Positions 18,209-26,975 of a stretch of 48,862 nt of DNA are shown here, piece after piece; the stretch's first letter is position 1; each line of letters opens with the position of its first letter. The notes under the pieces were generated by a model that was not told the origin of the DNA, made no database searches, and saw nothing but the letters and a program-made list of their open reading frames with translations. The stretch is taken from contig CALGYZ010000070.1 in NCBI GenBank assembly GCA_937934645.1, forward strand, positions 1 through 48,862. Direction: 5' to 3'. Source of the stretch: an uncultured Bacillaceae bacterium. Its GTDB lineage: Bacteria > Bacillota > Bacilli > Bacillales > Caldibacillaceae. Made by a program: the position numbers and the translations under genes.

Positions 18209-18289
18209 TTTTTTCCCTCCCTTTCCGCAAGCCCGTTATGACTGTTCCGGTATGTATTTTGATAATTGTGATATACTTTACATGTATAG

Positions 18290-18318
18290 AGTATAACATA
18301 ATTACTTAATTAATGTAA
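18290..18318 (-). promoter_or_regulatory. Sigma-A promoter of ppsR-ppdK
   Basis: Minus strand: -35 TTACAT (18318-18313), a 17-base spacer and -10 TATACT (18295-18290), about 80 bases before the ppsR start. The rest of 18209-18494 is AT-rich without a gene. Confidence 0.7.
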
Positions 18319-18424
18319 CATAGTTTAAGATAAAATTTCTTTATTATGCTATTTATAATTCACAAATCTTTTTATTAATGTGTTATATTTTTTCAATCTT
18401 GTATATTCTTAATATTCCGGTGCA

Positions 18425-18452
18425 TAAAAAAGGCCGCCGTTTAGCGGTCTTC
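18425..18452 (-). terminator. Putative terminator after rocA
   Basis: Inverted repeat around 18431-18450 (GACCGC/GCGGCC on the minus strand, one mismatch) followed by TTTTTT, about 45 bases beyond the rocA stop. Confidence 0.55.
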
Positions 18453-18494
18453 TGAAATTCGGATCGTGTTTTTCTCTCTTCTGTTTTTGTTTTA

Positions 18495-20042
18495 TTAATA
18501 TTTTTCCGAAATGGTCTTTGCCTGCATATGCAAAATCAGGTAATCCGGGCCGCCTGCTTTTGAATCGGTTCCGGACATATTAAATCCGCCAAACGGCTGA
18601 TAACCGACGACTGCACCTGTACAGCCGCGGTTAATGTACAGATTGCCGACATGAAAGTCTCTCTTCGCCTGTTCGATATGAAAACGGTTATTGGAGATGA
18701 CGGAGCCGGTCAATCCATATTCCGTATTGTTGGCAATGGCAATAGCTTCATCGAAATTTTTTACCTTGGTAAAAGCAACGACCGGACCGAAAATTTCTTC
18801 CTGCATGATCACTGCATCCGGAGCCGCGTCCGAAAATACCGTCGGCCGGATGAAAAATCCTTTAGTGTCATCCCCTTCCCCTCCGATTACAAGCCTGGCC
18901 TCCTGTTTACCTGTGTGAATGTAAGCCGTAATTTTTTGATAGGCCTGTTCATCGATCACCGGGCCGACGAATGTTTCCTTGTTTGCCGGATCGCCGGTCA
19001 CGAGCTGTTCCGTTAACTCAACCGTCCGTTCCAACACCTCGTCATAAACTCTTTCCAACACGATTGCACGGGAGCAGGCCGAACATTTTTGTCCGGAATA
19101 GCCGAATGCGGACGAAACGATGGATTGTGCGGCCAGTTCCAAATCTGCGTTTTCATCGACTACAATCGTATCTTTTCCACCCATTTCCGCAATGACCCTT
19201 TTTAGCCAGATTTGTCCGGGACGGACAACCCCCGCCTTTTCATAAATCCGCACCCCGACATCACGGGACCCGGTGAAACTGATAAAACGGACTTTTGGAT
19301 GCTCGACTAAAAAGTCCCCGATTTCATCGCCGCTTCCGGGTACAAAATTCAGGACCCCGTCCGACAAACCGGCTTCTTCCATGACTTCCACAAATTTCGC
19401 CGCAACCACCGGAGCAGCTGATGCCGGCTTTAACACAACCGTGTTCCCTGTAACGATGGCGGCTACGGTTGTTCCGGCCATAATGGCAAAGGGGAAATTC
19501 CACGGGGAAATAATAACTCCGACTCCGAGGGGAATGTACGTGAATGTGTTACGTTCTTCAGGATGCGCCTCAACGGGAACTCCGTCCTTCAGCTTCAGCA
19601 TTTGCCTGCCGTAATACTCAAGAAAATCGATTCCCTCTGCTACATCTGCATCAGCTTCATGCCAGGGTTTACCCGCTTCTTTTACGATCATTGCACTGAA
19701 TTCATGCTTTCTTCTCCGGACAATGGCTGCTGCTTTGAATAAAATTTCCGCCCTCATGACAGGGTCTGTTTTTCTCCAGCTTTCAAAGGTATCGTAAGCC
19801 GTTTGCACCGCCTGGTCCGCCAGCTGCCGGTCCGCTTTTGACACAACACCGATGACTTCCTCTTTATTTGCCGGATTAATAGAAACAATTTTTTCATCCG
19901 TGGAATAACGTTTCCCGCCGATTTGGAGTTCATAGCTTTTTCCCAGCTCCCGTTCCAGCTGCTTCAGCGCATGAAGAAAAGCGAGCTCATTTTCTTTGTT
20001 TGAAAAATCCGTCAATGGTTCGCACTTATACGGTACGACCAT
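18495..20042 (-). CDS. rocA: L-glutamate gamma-semialdehyde (1-pyrroline-5-carboxylate) dehydrogenase
   Basis: Oxidises glutamate semialdehyde to glutamate in proline and arginine breakdown. 515 residues (RocA/PutC/PruA type, the length of B. subtilis RocA). ALDH motifs are ISPWNFPFAIM, the Glu-containing VIAEMGGKDTIVV, catalytic Cys in YSGQKCSACSRA, and C-terminal PFGGFNMSGTDSKAGG. ATG 20042 follows a GGAGGGG SD; in-frame codons further upstream lack one. Transcribed divergently from purE, whose PurR boxes lie about 65-110 bases upstream. No neighbouring proline or arginine genes are present. Confidence 0.92.
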   Translation of the reverse strand: MVVPYKCEPLTDFSNKENELAFLHALKQLERELGKSYELQIGGKRYSTDEKIVSINPANKEEVIGVVSKADRQLADQAVQTAYDTFESWRKTDPVMRAEILFKAAAIVRRRKHEFSAMIVKEAGKPWHEADADVAEGIDFLEYYGRQMLKLKDGVPVEAHPEERNTFTYIPLGVGVIISPWNFPFAIMAGTTVAAIVTGNTVVLKPASAAPVVAAKFVEVMEEAGLSDGVLNFVPGSGDEIGDFLVEHPKVRFISFTGSRDVGVRIYEKAGVVRPGQIWLKRVIAEMGGKDTIVVDENADLELAAQSIVSSAFGYSGQKCSACSRAIVLERVYDEVLERTVELTEQLVTGDPANKETFVGPVIDEQAYQKITAYIHTGKQEARLVIGGEGDDTKGFFIRPTVFSDAAPDAVIMQEEIFGPVVAFTKVKNFDEAIAIANNTEYGLTGSVISNNRFHIEQAKRDFHVGNLYINRGCTGAVVGYQPFGGFNMSGTDSKAGGPDYLILHMQAKTISEKY

Positions 20043-20106
20043 AAAACCCCTCCTATTTTCCGGTAATAAATGGCAGTTTACTCTGTTCAATTACGGGAGA
20101 CATAAT

Positions 20107-20150
20107 AAAATACGAACATTTTCCGGATCGAAAAATAATATCGTTCGATT
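20107..20150 (+). promoter_or_regulatory. Two PurR boxes of the purine operon
   Basis: Two inverted sites with the PurR core ACGAAC: one at about 20107-20120 on the plus strand (AAAATACGAACATT), the other at about 20138-20150 as CGTTCG on the plus strand (CGAACG on the minus strand). PurR, whose effector is PRPP, binds paired boxes in this arrangement. They lie directly upstream of the -35 box of the purE promoter and between divergent rocA and purE. Confidence 0.75.
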
Positions 20151-20155
20151 ATTCA

Positions 20156-20185
20156 TTGACAAAAACTTTATCAGGTTGGTAATAT
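20156..20185 (+). promoter_or_regulatory. Sigma-A promoter of the purine operon
   Basis: -35 TTGACA (20156-20161), 18-base spacer, -10 TAATAT (20180-20185), between the PurR boxes and the guanine riboswitch. Confidence 0.8.
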
Positions 20186-20217
20186 GTAATTGAACAGAGC
20201 GAAAAACCGATTATCGG

Positions 20218-20292
20218 ATCTCTCATATTATTACGGGAATATGGCCCGTAAGTTTCTACCCAATGACCGTAAATCATTGGACTATGGGAGAG
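20218..20292 (+). ncRNA. Guanine riboswitch (purine aptamer) of the pur operon
   Basis: Purine riboswitch aptamer. P1 is formed by CTCTCAT (20220-20226) and ATGGGAG (20284-20290). The junction segments are the conserved ones (TATGG, GTTTCTACC, GACTATG), and two hairpins carry the kissing loops. The C in GACTATG at the specificity position predicts guanine/hypoxanthine rather than adenine. The 3' side of P1 and the bases after it (AGAGAAAGTAG) can instead pair with CTACTTTCTCC inside the terminator that follows, so ligand binding should favour termination. Confidence 0.92.
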
Positions 20293-20360
20293 AAAGTAGG
20301 AATTTTCGGAAAAGAGACAGACTTCACTATATTTTTAGTTATGATCCTGTCTTTTTAGAA

Positions 20361-20424
20361 CCCGGAATAGACTACTTTCTCCTGCCTTTTTGGGCAAAAT
20401 GTCTATTGCGGGATTTATTTTTTC
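20361..20424 (+). terminator. Riboswitch-controlled attenuator ahead of purE
   Basis: Terminator of the expression platform: a 12-bp stem with one mismatch (20361-20372 with 20401-20412), an inner TGCC/GGCA helix, then ATTTATTTTTT. Its 5' arm contains the bases that the antiterminator uses. Confidence 0.85.
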
Positions 20425-20452
20425 ATACTCAAAAGATTCGGAGGAGTTTTGC

Positions 20453-20941
20453 ATGAAACCACTTGTCGGCGTCATTATGGGAAGCACATCAGACTGGGAT
20501 ACAATGAAGCACGCATGTGATATCCTTGATGACCTGGAAATTCCTTACATAAAAAAGGTGGTTTCCGCCCACCGTACACCGGATTATATGTTTTCCTTCG
20601 CTGAAAATGCGCGGAAACAAGGGTTAAAAGTCATTATTGCCGGTGCCGGCGGAGCTGCCCACTTACCGGGCATGGTTGCGGCCAAGACGACATTGCCCGT
20701 AATCGGTGTTCCGGTTCAATCAAGAGCTTTAAATGGATTGGATTCCCTTCTTTCCATTGTTCAAATGCCCGGCGGCGTACCGGTTGCGACCGTTGCCATA
20801 GGCAAGGCCGGTGCGAAAAATGCCGGACTGCTTGCTGCGCAAATTTTGTCGGCCTTTGACGAAAAAATTGCCGAAAAACTGGAGAAGTTAAGAGAAGAAA
20901 CGAAGCAGAAAGTGCTGGAAAGTAGTGATCAGCTTGACTAA
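20453..20941 (+). CDS. purE: N5-carboxyaminoimidazole ribonucleotide mutase
   Basis: Class I PurE, which moves the carboxyl group of N5-CAIR to give CAIR. 162 residues. Motifs are GVIMGSTSDWDTM, the catalytic SAHRTPD and GAGGAAHLPGM. ATG 20453 follows a GGAGG SD; the in-frame codons upstream belong to the terminator stem. First gene of the operon. It overlaps purK by 17 bases. Confidence 0.96.
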   Translation: MKPLVGVIMGSTSDWDTMKHACDILDDLEIPYIKKVVSAHRTPDYMFSFAENARKQGLKVIIAGAGGAAHLPGMVAAKTTLPVIGVPVQSRALNGLDSLLSIVQMPGGVPVATVAIGKAGAKNAGLLAAQILSAFDEKIAEKLEKLREETKQKVLESSDQLD

Positions 20942-22073
20942 AACCATTCTGCCCGGCCAAACAATCGGCATTATCGGCGGGGGACAGCTCGGGAAAATGA
21001 TGACACTGGCCGCCAAAGCAATGGGCTTCCGGGTCGTTGTCCTTGACCCGACACCCGATTGTCCCTGCGGGCAAGTCGCCGATGAACAAATTACCGCACC
21101 GTACGGCGACTTAAAAGCGGTGGAAAAGCTAGCGGAAAGATGCGATGTCATCACATATGAATTTGAAAACATTGATGCCGGTGCCCTTCAATGGTTAACA
21201 GAAAACGCCTATGTTCCGCAAGGCACTGAAATTTTGCGGATTACACAAAACCGGATTTATGAAAAAGATGCAGTCAAAAAGGCCGGTGCACCGGTCGTTC
21301 CATATGCGGTCGTAAAAAATGAAACGGATTTACATAAAGGGTTGAAAAACATCGGAATGCCCGCCGTACTAAAAACAGCGACCGGCGGCTACGACGGAAA
21401 AGGCCAAGTGGTCATCCGGAGTGAAGATGATGTACTAACAGCCCAGACCCTCTTGAAACAGGGACATTGTGTATTGGAAAAATGGATTTCTTTTGCAAAA
21501 GAAATATCCGTCATCATAGCGAGAAATAAACGGGGAGAAACAGCGGTCTTCCCTGTCGGTGAAAACATTCATAAGAATAATATTCTTCATCAGACCATTG
21601 TACCGGCAAGAATTACAGAAGAAACGAAAGAAACGGCGATCCGCGAGGCGGAAAAAATCGCCGGATATTTGGAACTTACCGGTACTTTGGCTGTCGAGAT
21701 GTTCGTGAAAGAAGACGGCGGCATTTTCATTAATGAGCTTGCACCAAGACCGCATAATTCGGGCCACTACTCCATCGAAGCATGTGAAACATCACAATTT
21801 GAACAGCATATCCGTGCTGTATGCAACTGGCCCCTCGGCCGCGTTGATTTATTAAAACCGGCGGTCATGGTCAATATTCTCGGTGAGCACTTACAACCGC
21901 TTATCGATCATCTCGATCAATTCAAAAATTGGAAAATCCACCTGTACGGCAAAAAAGAAGTGAAAAAAGGGCGGAAAATGGGTCATATCACCCGTATTTG
22001 TTCCGACGTCAGCGAAGCCTTACAGGAAGTGGAGCAATACAATATTTGGGAAACGCCGGGCAAACCGGATTAA
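20925..22073 (+). CDS. purK: N5-carboxyaminoimidazole ribonucleotide synthase
   Basis: ATP-grasp enzyme that carboxylates AIR with bicarbonate. 382 residues. Motifs are IGIIGGGQLGKMM, the ATP-grasp core TGGYDGKGQVV, and the metal and substrate site FINELAPRPHNSGHYSIE. GTG start at 20925 inside the end of purE (translational coupling); TTG 20934 is an alternative. In B. subtilis purB and purC follow; here a 139-base gap leads to purS. Confidence 0.95.
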   Translation: MISLTKTILPGQTIGIIGGGQLGKMMTLAAKAMGFRVVVLDPTPDCPCGQVADEQITAPYGDLKAVEKLAERCDVITYEFENIDAGALQWLTENAYVPQGTEILRITQNRIYEKDAVKKAGAPVVPYAVVKNETDLHKGLKNIGMPAVLKTATGGYDGKGQVVIRSEDDVLTAQTLLKQGHCVLEKWISFAKEISVIIARNKRGETAVFPVGENIHKNNILHQTIVPARITEETKETAIREAEKIAGYLELTGTLAVEMFVKEDGGIFINELAPRPHNSGHYSIEACETSQFEQHIRAVCNWPLGRVDLLKPAVMVNILGEHLQPLIDHLDQFKNWKIHLYGKKEVKKGRKMGHITRICSDVSEALQEVEQYNIWETPGKPD

Positions 22074-22212
22074 ATCACCGTCAGTTTACCCCTCCTTCCT
22101 GCCTGGCGTGAAACACGGGCAAAGGAAGCGGTTTTTGGAGTAACATATTTGTCATGACTCCTGACAAACTAAATGTATACAGAATGACGAAAGAGAGTTG
22201 GAGGAAAACAAG
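22074..22212 (+). other. purK-purS junction lacking purB and purC, with a hairpin
   Basis: Non-coding gap in the place where B. subtilis has purB and purC. It holds an imperfect hairpin (CTTCCTGCC at 22095-22103 with GGCA-AA-GGAAG at 22118-22128) followed by TTTTT (22132-22136), which could act as a partial terminator. A 7-bp inverted repeat TTTGTCA/TGACAAA follows at about 22149-22171. No remnant of purB or purC was recognised. Confidence 0.6.
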
Positions 22213-22467
22213 ATGTACAAAGTTAAAGTTTATGTCACATTAAGAAAAAGTGTTCTCGATCCCCACGGAAATGCAGTAAAAAAGCAAATGCAAATGAACG
22301 GAATTGACGGAATCAAAGATGTCCGCATCGGGAAATACATCGAGCTGACATTTAACAAGGATACAGAAAATTTAGAAAACAAAATTAAAGAAGTTTGTGA
22401 AAATCTGCTCGTTAATCCGGTCACCGAAGACTACCGGTACGAAATTGAGGAGTGTGCAGCCCAATGA
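22213..22467 (+). CDS. purS: Phosphoribosylformylglycinamidine synthase subunit PurS
   Basis: 84-residue subunit that bridges PurL and PurQ in the FGAM synthase complex. The MYKVKVYVTLRKSVLDP N-terminus and DVRIGKYIELT motif are typical. ATG 22213 follows GGAGG. Its stop overlaps the purQ start (ATGA), the usual coupling. Confidence 0.95.
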   Translation: MYKVKVYVTLRKSVLDPHGNAVKKQMQMNGIDGIKDVRIGKYIELTFNKDTENLENKIKEVCENLLVNPVTEDYRYEIEECAAQ

Positions 22468-23150
22468 AATTCGCCGTAATTACTTTCCCGGGCACAAGTT
22501 GCGATGTCGATATGTACCACGCCATTGTTGATGGCCTTGGCGAAAAAGCCGAATATGTCCGGCATGATGAAACGGATCTGGACCGTTTTGATGCCGTCGT
22601 CCTTCCGGGCGGATTTGCATTTGGAAATTATTTACGTCCGGGAGCCATTGCCAAACTATGTCCGGTGATCGATGCCGTCGTAAAAGCTGCAGAAGCCGGA
22701 AAACCGGTTCTCGGTGTCAGTAACGGATTCCAAATTTTATTGGAAGCGGGACTGCTTCCGGGGGCAATGTTACAGAACGAGGCTTTGAAATTTATCTGTG
22801 ACACGGTGTCCATTGAGGTAAAAAATGCCAATACCGCTTTTACCAACCAGTATGATGAAGGGGAAATGATCCGGCTTCCGATCGCCCATGAAGACGGGAA
22901 TTATTATTGCGATGAAAAAACACTGGAAGAACTTAAAGAGAACAACCAGATTGTATTCACATATCACGGCGGAAATCCGAACGGAAGCGTTGAAAATATT
23001 GCCGGAATCATAAACAAAAAAGGAAACGTCCTTGGTATGATGCCCCATCCTGACCGGGCAGTCGAAGAGCTGTTGGGAAACACCGACGGGTTAAAACTTT
23101 TTCAATCAATCGTGAAACAATGGAGGGAATCCAATGCAGTTAAAGCATGA
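22464..23150 (+). CDS. purQ: FGAM synthase glutaminase subunit PurQ, nucleophile Cys replaced by Ser
   Basis: Class I (triad) glutamine amidotransferase subunit that normally supplies ammonia to PurL. 228 residues, full length and well conserved overall. The nucleophile elbow, normally GVCNGFQ, reads GVSNGFQ: codon 86 (22719-22721) is AGT, Ser. The other two triad positions read H195 and D197 in MMPHPDRAV, where the family has HPE. Two more conserved spots differ: the SYGDYLRCG loop is AFGNYLRPG, and AHGEGN is AHEDGN. Serine cannot normally replace this Cys in class I amidotransferases, so glutaminase activity is probably lost while the structural role in the PurLQS complex may remain. Starts at ATG 22464, overlapping purS by 4 bases; overlaps purL by 17. 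Confidence 0.93.
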   Translation: MKFAVITFPGTSCDVDMYHAIVDGLGEKAEYVRHDETDLDRFDAVVLPGGFAFGNYLRPGAIAKLCPVIDAVVKAAEAGKPVLGVSNGFQILLEAGLLPGAMLQNEALKFICDTVSIEVKNANTAFTNQYDEGEMIRLPIAHEDGNYYCDEKTLEELKENNQIVFTYHGGNPNGSVENIAGIINKKGNVLGMMPHPDRAVEELLGNTDGLKLFQSIVKQWRESNAVKA

Positions 23151-25353
23151 ACCGAGTCCGGAACAAATTAAAGAGAAAAAAATTTATGCCCAAATGGGGC
23201 TTTCCGATTATGAATACTCACTGATCGAAAAATATCTCGGCCGGCTGCCGAACTATACCGAAACAGGTCTGTTTTCGGTTATGTGGTCCGAACATTGCAG
23301 CTATAAAAACTCAAAGCCGGTATTGAAAAAATTCCCGACGGACGGCCCCCGTGTATTGCAGGGTCCCGGGGAAGGCGCAGGAGTTGTGGATATCGGTGAT
23401 AACCAGGCGGTTGTTTTTAAAGTGGAAAGCCACAACCATCCGTCTGCCGTCGAACCTTATGAAGGAGCAGCAACCGGAGTCGGCGGAATATTGCGGGACG
23501 TTTTTTCCATGGGCGCACGTCCGATTGCCATGTTAAACTCCCTTCGTTTCGGGGAACTGGATAATCCGCGGGTAAAGTATTTGTTCGAAAATGTTGTCGC
23601 CGGAATTGCCGGGTATGGAAACCGGATCGGTGTTCCGACTGTCGGAGGGGAAATTCAGTTTGATCCTTCTTATGAAGACAATCCGCTCGTAAATGCCATG
23701 TGTGTCGGAATTCTCAATCATGATGACCTGCAAAAAGGACAGGCGCACGGAACCGGCAACACGGTGATGTATGTCGGAGCAAAGACAGGCCGGGACGGGA
23801 TTCACGGGGCTACGTTTGCATCGGAAGAATTGACGGATGATTCCGAAGATAAACGCCCGGAAGTACAGGCCGGAGATCCGTTTACCGAAAAGCTGCTGAT
23901 GGAAGCATGTCTTGAAGTGGTAAAATCAGATGCCCTGGTCGGAATCCAGGATATGGGGGCAGCCGGTCTGACAAGCTCCAGTGCGGAAATGGCCAGCAAA
24001 GCAGGTTCAGGCATTGAAATGAATCTGGACCTCGTTCCGCAAAGGGAAGAAGGCATGACTCCTTATGAAATGATGTTATCCGAATCCCAGGAGCGGATGC
24101 TCTTAGTTGTGAAAAAGGGCCGGGAACAGGAAATTATTGATATTTTTAAAAAGTACGGCCTGGAAGCCGCAGCCATCGGCCGGGTTACCGATGATAAAAT
24201 GCTGCGCCTCTATCACAAAGGGGAAGTTGTTGCAGAAGTACCTGTAGACGCATTGGACAAGAATGCGCCCGTTTATCACAAACCGTCGAAGGAACCGGCT
24301 TATTTCCACGAATTCCAGAAAATGGATAACACTATTCCCAAAGTCGGAAATATTGAGGAAACTTTGCTTCGACTCCTGAAACAACCGACCATTGCCAGCA
24401 AGGAATGGGTATACAAACAATTTGATTATATGGCAGGAACGAATACGGTGGTCGCACCGGGTTCCGATGCTGCTGTTGTACGGGTCCGCGGAACGAATAA
24501 AGCATTGGCGATGACAACGGATTGTAACTCCCGGTACATTTATCTGGATCCGGAAACCGGCGGTAAAATTGCCGTCAGCGAAGCGGCCAGAAATATTGTT
24601 TGTTCCGGTGCCGAACCGCTTGCATTGACAGACGGACTGAACTTCGGAAGCCCGGAAAACCCGGAAATCTTCTGGCAAATTGAAAAAACCGCCGACGGGA
24701 TCAGTGAAGCCTGCCGGATATTGAATACGCCCGTGGTGAGCGGAAACGTATCCCTTTATAACGAGTCCAGGGAGAGCGCCATCTATCCTACGCCGATTAT
24801 CGGTATGGTCGGTTTAATTAAAGATACGGACCACATTACCACCCAGGAGTTTAAACAATCCGGTGACCGGATTTATCTACTTGGCGAGACGAAACCTGAA
24901 TTTGGCGGCAGCGAACTGCAAAAACTAATACACGGAAAAATATTCGGAAAAGCCCCGTCCATCGACTTGAATCAAGAAGCGGAATATCAACGGCTCGTCC
25001 TTAAAGCCATTCAAGAAGGACTTGTCGCTTCCTGCCATGATATCAGTGAAGGCGGACTGGCCGTGGCCGTCAGTGAAAGTGTCATGGGGGCTGAAGGCCT
25101 CGGAGCAAGGATTGAACTGTCCGGCAATGCGGTAACTGAATTATTCAGCGAATCCCAATCCCGCTTTATCATTTCTGTAAAAGAAGAACATCAGGAAGCT
25201 TTTGAACAACTGGTAAAAGACGCCAAATTGATCGGCCGGGTTACAGATGAACCGGTACTGAATATATCCGTTAACGGTAAGATGGTTGTGAATCTTGACG
25301 TCGCAGCAATGAAAAAAGCCTGGAAGGATGCGATCCCATGCTTGCTGAAATAA
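23134..25353 (+). CDS. purL: FGAM synthase large subunit PurL
   Basis: Small-type PurL that uses ATP and ammonia to convert FGAR to FGAM. 739 residues, the B. subtilis length. Conserved motifs are SYKNSKPVLKKFPT, SHNHPSAVEPYEGAATGVGG, GIQDMGAAGLTSSSAEM and SCHDISEGGLAVA. Synthetase motifs look intact although PurQ is altered. ATG 23134 follows GGAGG inside purQ. Confidence 0.96.
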   Translation: MQLKHEPSPEQIKEKKIYAQMGLSDYEYSLIEKYLGRLPNYTETGLFSVMWSEHCSYKNSKPVLKKFPTDGPRVLQGPGEGAGVVDIGDNQAVVFKVESHNHPSAVEPYEGAATGVGGILRDVFSMGARPIAMLNSLRFGELDNPRVKYLFENVVAGIAGYGNRIGVPTVGGEIQFDPSYEDNPLVNAMCVGILNHDDLQKGQAHGTGNTVMYVGAKTGRDGIHGATFASEELTDDSEDKRPEVQAGDPFTEKLLMEACLEVVKSDALVGIQDMGAAGLTSSSAEMASKAGSGIEMNLDLVPQREEGMTPYEMMLSESQERMLLVVKKGREQEIIDIFKKYGLEAAAIGRVTDDKMLRLYHKGEVVAEVPVDALDKNAPVYHKPSKEPAYFHEFQKMDNTIPKVGNIEETLLRLLKQPTIASKEWVYKQFDYMAGTNTVVAPGSDAAVVRVRGTNKALAMTTDCNSRYIYLDPETGGKIAVSEAARNIVCSGAEPLALTDGLNFGSPENPEIFWQIEKTADGISEACRILNTPVVSGNVSLYNESRESAIYPTPIIGMVGLIKDTDHITTQEFKQSGDRIYLLGETKPEFGGSELQKLIHGKIFGKAPSIDLNQEAEYQRLVLKAIQEGLVASCHDISEGGLAVAVSESVMGAEGLGARIELSGNAVTELFSESQSRFIISVKEEHQEAFEQLVKDAKLIGRVTDEPVLNISVNGKMVVNLDVAAMKKAWKDAIPCLLK

Positions 25354-26750
25354 AAGGTCTGAACGAGGAATGCGGCGTATTTGGCATTTGGGGCCATAGT
25401 GAAGCGGCACAAATTGCTTACTATGGCCTGCACAGCCTCCAACACCGCGGCCAGGAAGGCGCCGGCATTACGGTGACTGACCGAAGAGATATATATCTTA
25501 AAAAGGGAACAGGGCTCGTGACAGAAATCTTTTCCAAAGAAGATATCGACAGGCTGGAAGGAACGGGTGCCATCGGCCACGTCCGGTACTCAACGAAAGA
25601 CGATAATCATTACGCTAATGTCCAGCCCCTCCTTTTCAAATCACAAAAGGGAAGTCTTGCCCTGTGCCATAACGGCGCCATTATCAATGCCACAGAGCTC
25701 CGGTTGATGTTGGAAAATGAAGGGAGCATTTTTCAAACAACATCCGATACAGAAGTCCTCGCCCATTTAATCAAACGGAATAAGCAAAATGATTTTCTCG
25801 GGCAAGTGAAAGCATCCTTAAACAAACTGAAAGGTGCATATGCCTTTTTAATCATGACGGAAGATTGTTTAATCGGCGCTCTGGACCCGTACGGTTTCCG
25901 TCCGTTATCCCTGGGTAAGCTTGGTGATTCATATGTGCTCGCCTCGGAAACTTGTGCTTTTGACATTATCGGTGCAAAGTTCATCCGGGATATTTCCCCG
26001 GGGGAAATTGTTGTGATCAACGATGACGGCGTCCATTCAGAAATGTTAACCAATGAAACAAAAATGTCAATTTGCCTGATGGAATATATTTATTTTTCCA
26101 GACCCGACAGCAACTTACGCGGGATCAACGTCCATACAGCCAGAAAAAATCTTGGAAAACAACTGGCCATCGAGGCGCCGATTGAAGCTGATGTTGTCAC
26201 GGGTGTACCGGATTCCAGCATTTCCGCAGCGATCGGTTATGCGGAAAAGTCCGGCATTCCCTATGAAATGGGACTCATTAAAAACCGTTATATCGGCCGG
26301 ACATTTATTAAGCCGACACAACAGCAGCGGGAACAAGGGGTGAAAATGAAACTTTCCCCTGTCCGCGGCGTCGTAGAAGGAAAACGGGTCGTTATGGTGG
26401 ATGATTCCATCGTCAGGGGAACCACGAGCAAACGGATCGTCAAAATGTTGAAAGAAGCGGGCGCAAAAGAAGTCCACGTTGCGATCAGTTCACCGCCGAT
26501 CCGGTTTCCGTGTGCTTACGGTTTTGATTCATCATCGGCCGATGAACTGATTGCCCACGGAAGAACGGTCGATGAAATCCGGGAAATCATCGGTGCCGAC
26601 TCGTTAACCTTTTTGAGTGTAGAAGGCATGCTGAAAGCTCTTGGCCGGGAAGAAAGCGGCGGAATCAACGGTAGCTGCCTCGCCTGCTTTACCGGTCAAT
26701 ATCCAACGGAGTTCTATCCGGTGAAAACGTCTGTTAAAGAAAAAGTATAA
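25338..26750 (+). CDS. purF: Amidophosphoribosyltransferase
   Basis: Committed step of purine synthesis: PRPP plus glutamine to phosphoribosylamine. An 11-residue propeptide precedes the catalytic Cys12 (NEECGVFGIWG). The class II (Ntn) glutaminase is intact, with HRGQEGAGI, the HVRYST Arg, HNG oxyanion residues and SDTEVLAHL. The phosphoribosyl site VVMVDDSIVRGTT is present. Four Cys for the 4Fe-4S cluster remain (ISICLMEY, RFPCAYG, GSCLACF). 470 residues. It overlaps purL by 16 bases. Confidence 0.96.
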   Translation: MLAEIKGLNEECGVFGIWGHSEAAQIAYYGLHSLQHRGQEGAGITVTDRRDIYLKKGTGLVTEIFSKEDIDRLEGTGAIGHVRYSTKDDNHYANVQPLLFKSQKGSLALCHNGAIINATELRLMLENEGSIFQTTSDTEVLAHLIKRNKQNDFLGQVKASLNKLKGAYAFLIMTEDCLIGALDPYGFRPLSLGKLGDSYVLASETCAFDIIGAKFIRDISPGEIVVINDDGVHSEMLTNETKMSICLMEYIYFSRPDSNLRGINVHTARKNLGKQLAIEAPIEADVVTGVPDSSISAAIGYAEKSGIPYEMGLIKNRYIGRTFIKPTQQQREQGVKMKLSPVRGVVEGKRVVMVDDSIVRGTTSKRIVKMLKEAGAKEVHVAISSPPIRFPCAYGFDSSSADELIAHGRTVDEIREIIGADSLTFLSVEGMLKALGREESGGINGSCLACFTGQYPTEFYPVKTSVKEKV

Positions 26751-26975
26751 TCGGAAAACATTCTCTGTTGGTTTTTGTTTATTCTAAAAAGTGGAAATAA
26801 TTTTTCAATACAAAAACAGCCCGGGGACAGCCAGTATACCATAAAGAAAAGCCCGAACCGGTCCCCAGTCGAATATCACTTATTCCACATCCGCCAAATC
26901 GTGCCTGTGGTTCTTGGAATTGGATACAGAACAATATATACAGATTCGACAATAATCATTTACGGGGGTAAAAAC
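26751..26975 (+). other. Unusually long purF-purM gap with inverted repeat
   Basis: 225 bases without a convincing gene. An open frame in phase with purM runs through it (from 26775) but has no SD at its start and no similarity to PurM. A GGGGAC/GTCCCC inverted repeat (26823-26828 and 26861-26866) encloses 32 bases. The role is unknown; it could be an RNA processing or stability element. Confidence 0.5.

Noticed and set aside
25338..26750. Active-site decay in PurF
   Set aside because: Cys12 after the propeptide, the HNG oxyanion residues, SDTE and the four cluster Cys are all present.
26775..26975. N-terminal extension of purM
   Set aside because: In frame but without SD at the start, and the normal PurM N-terminus begins at ATG 26976 with a good SD.
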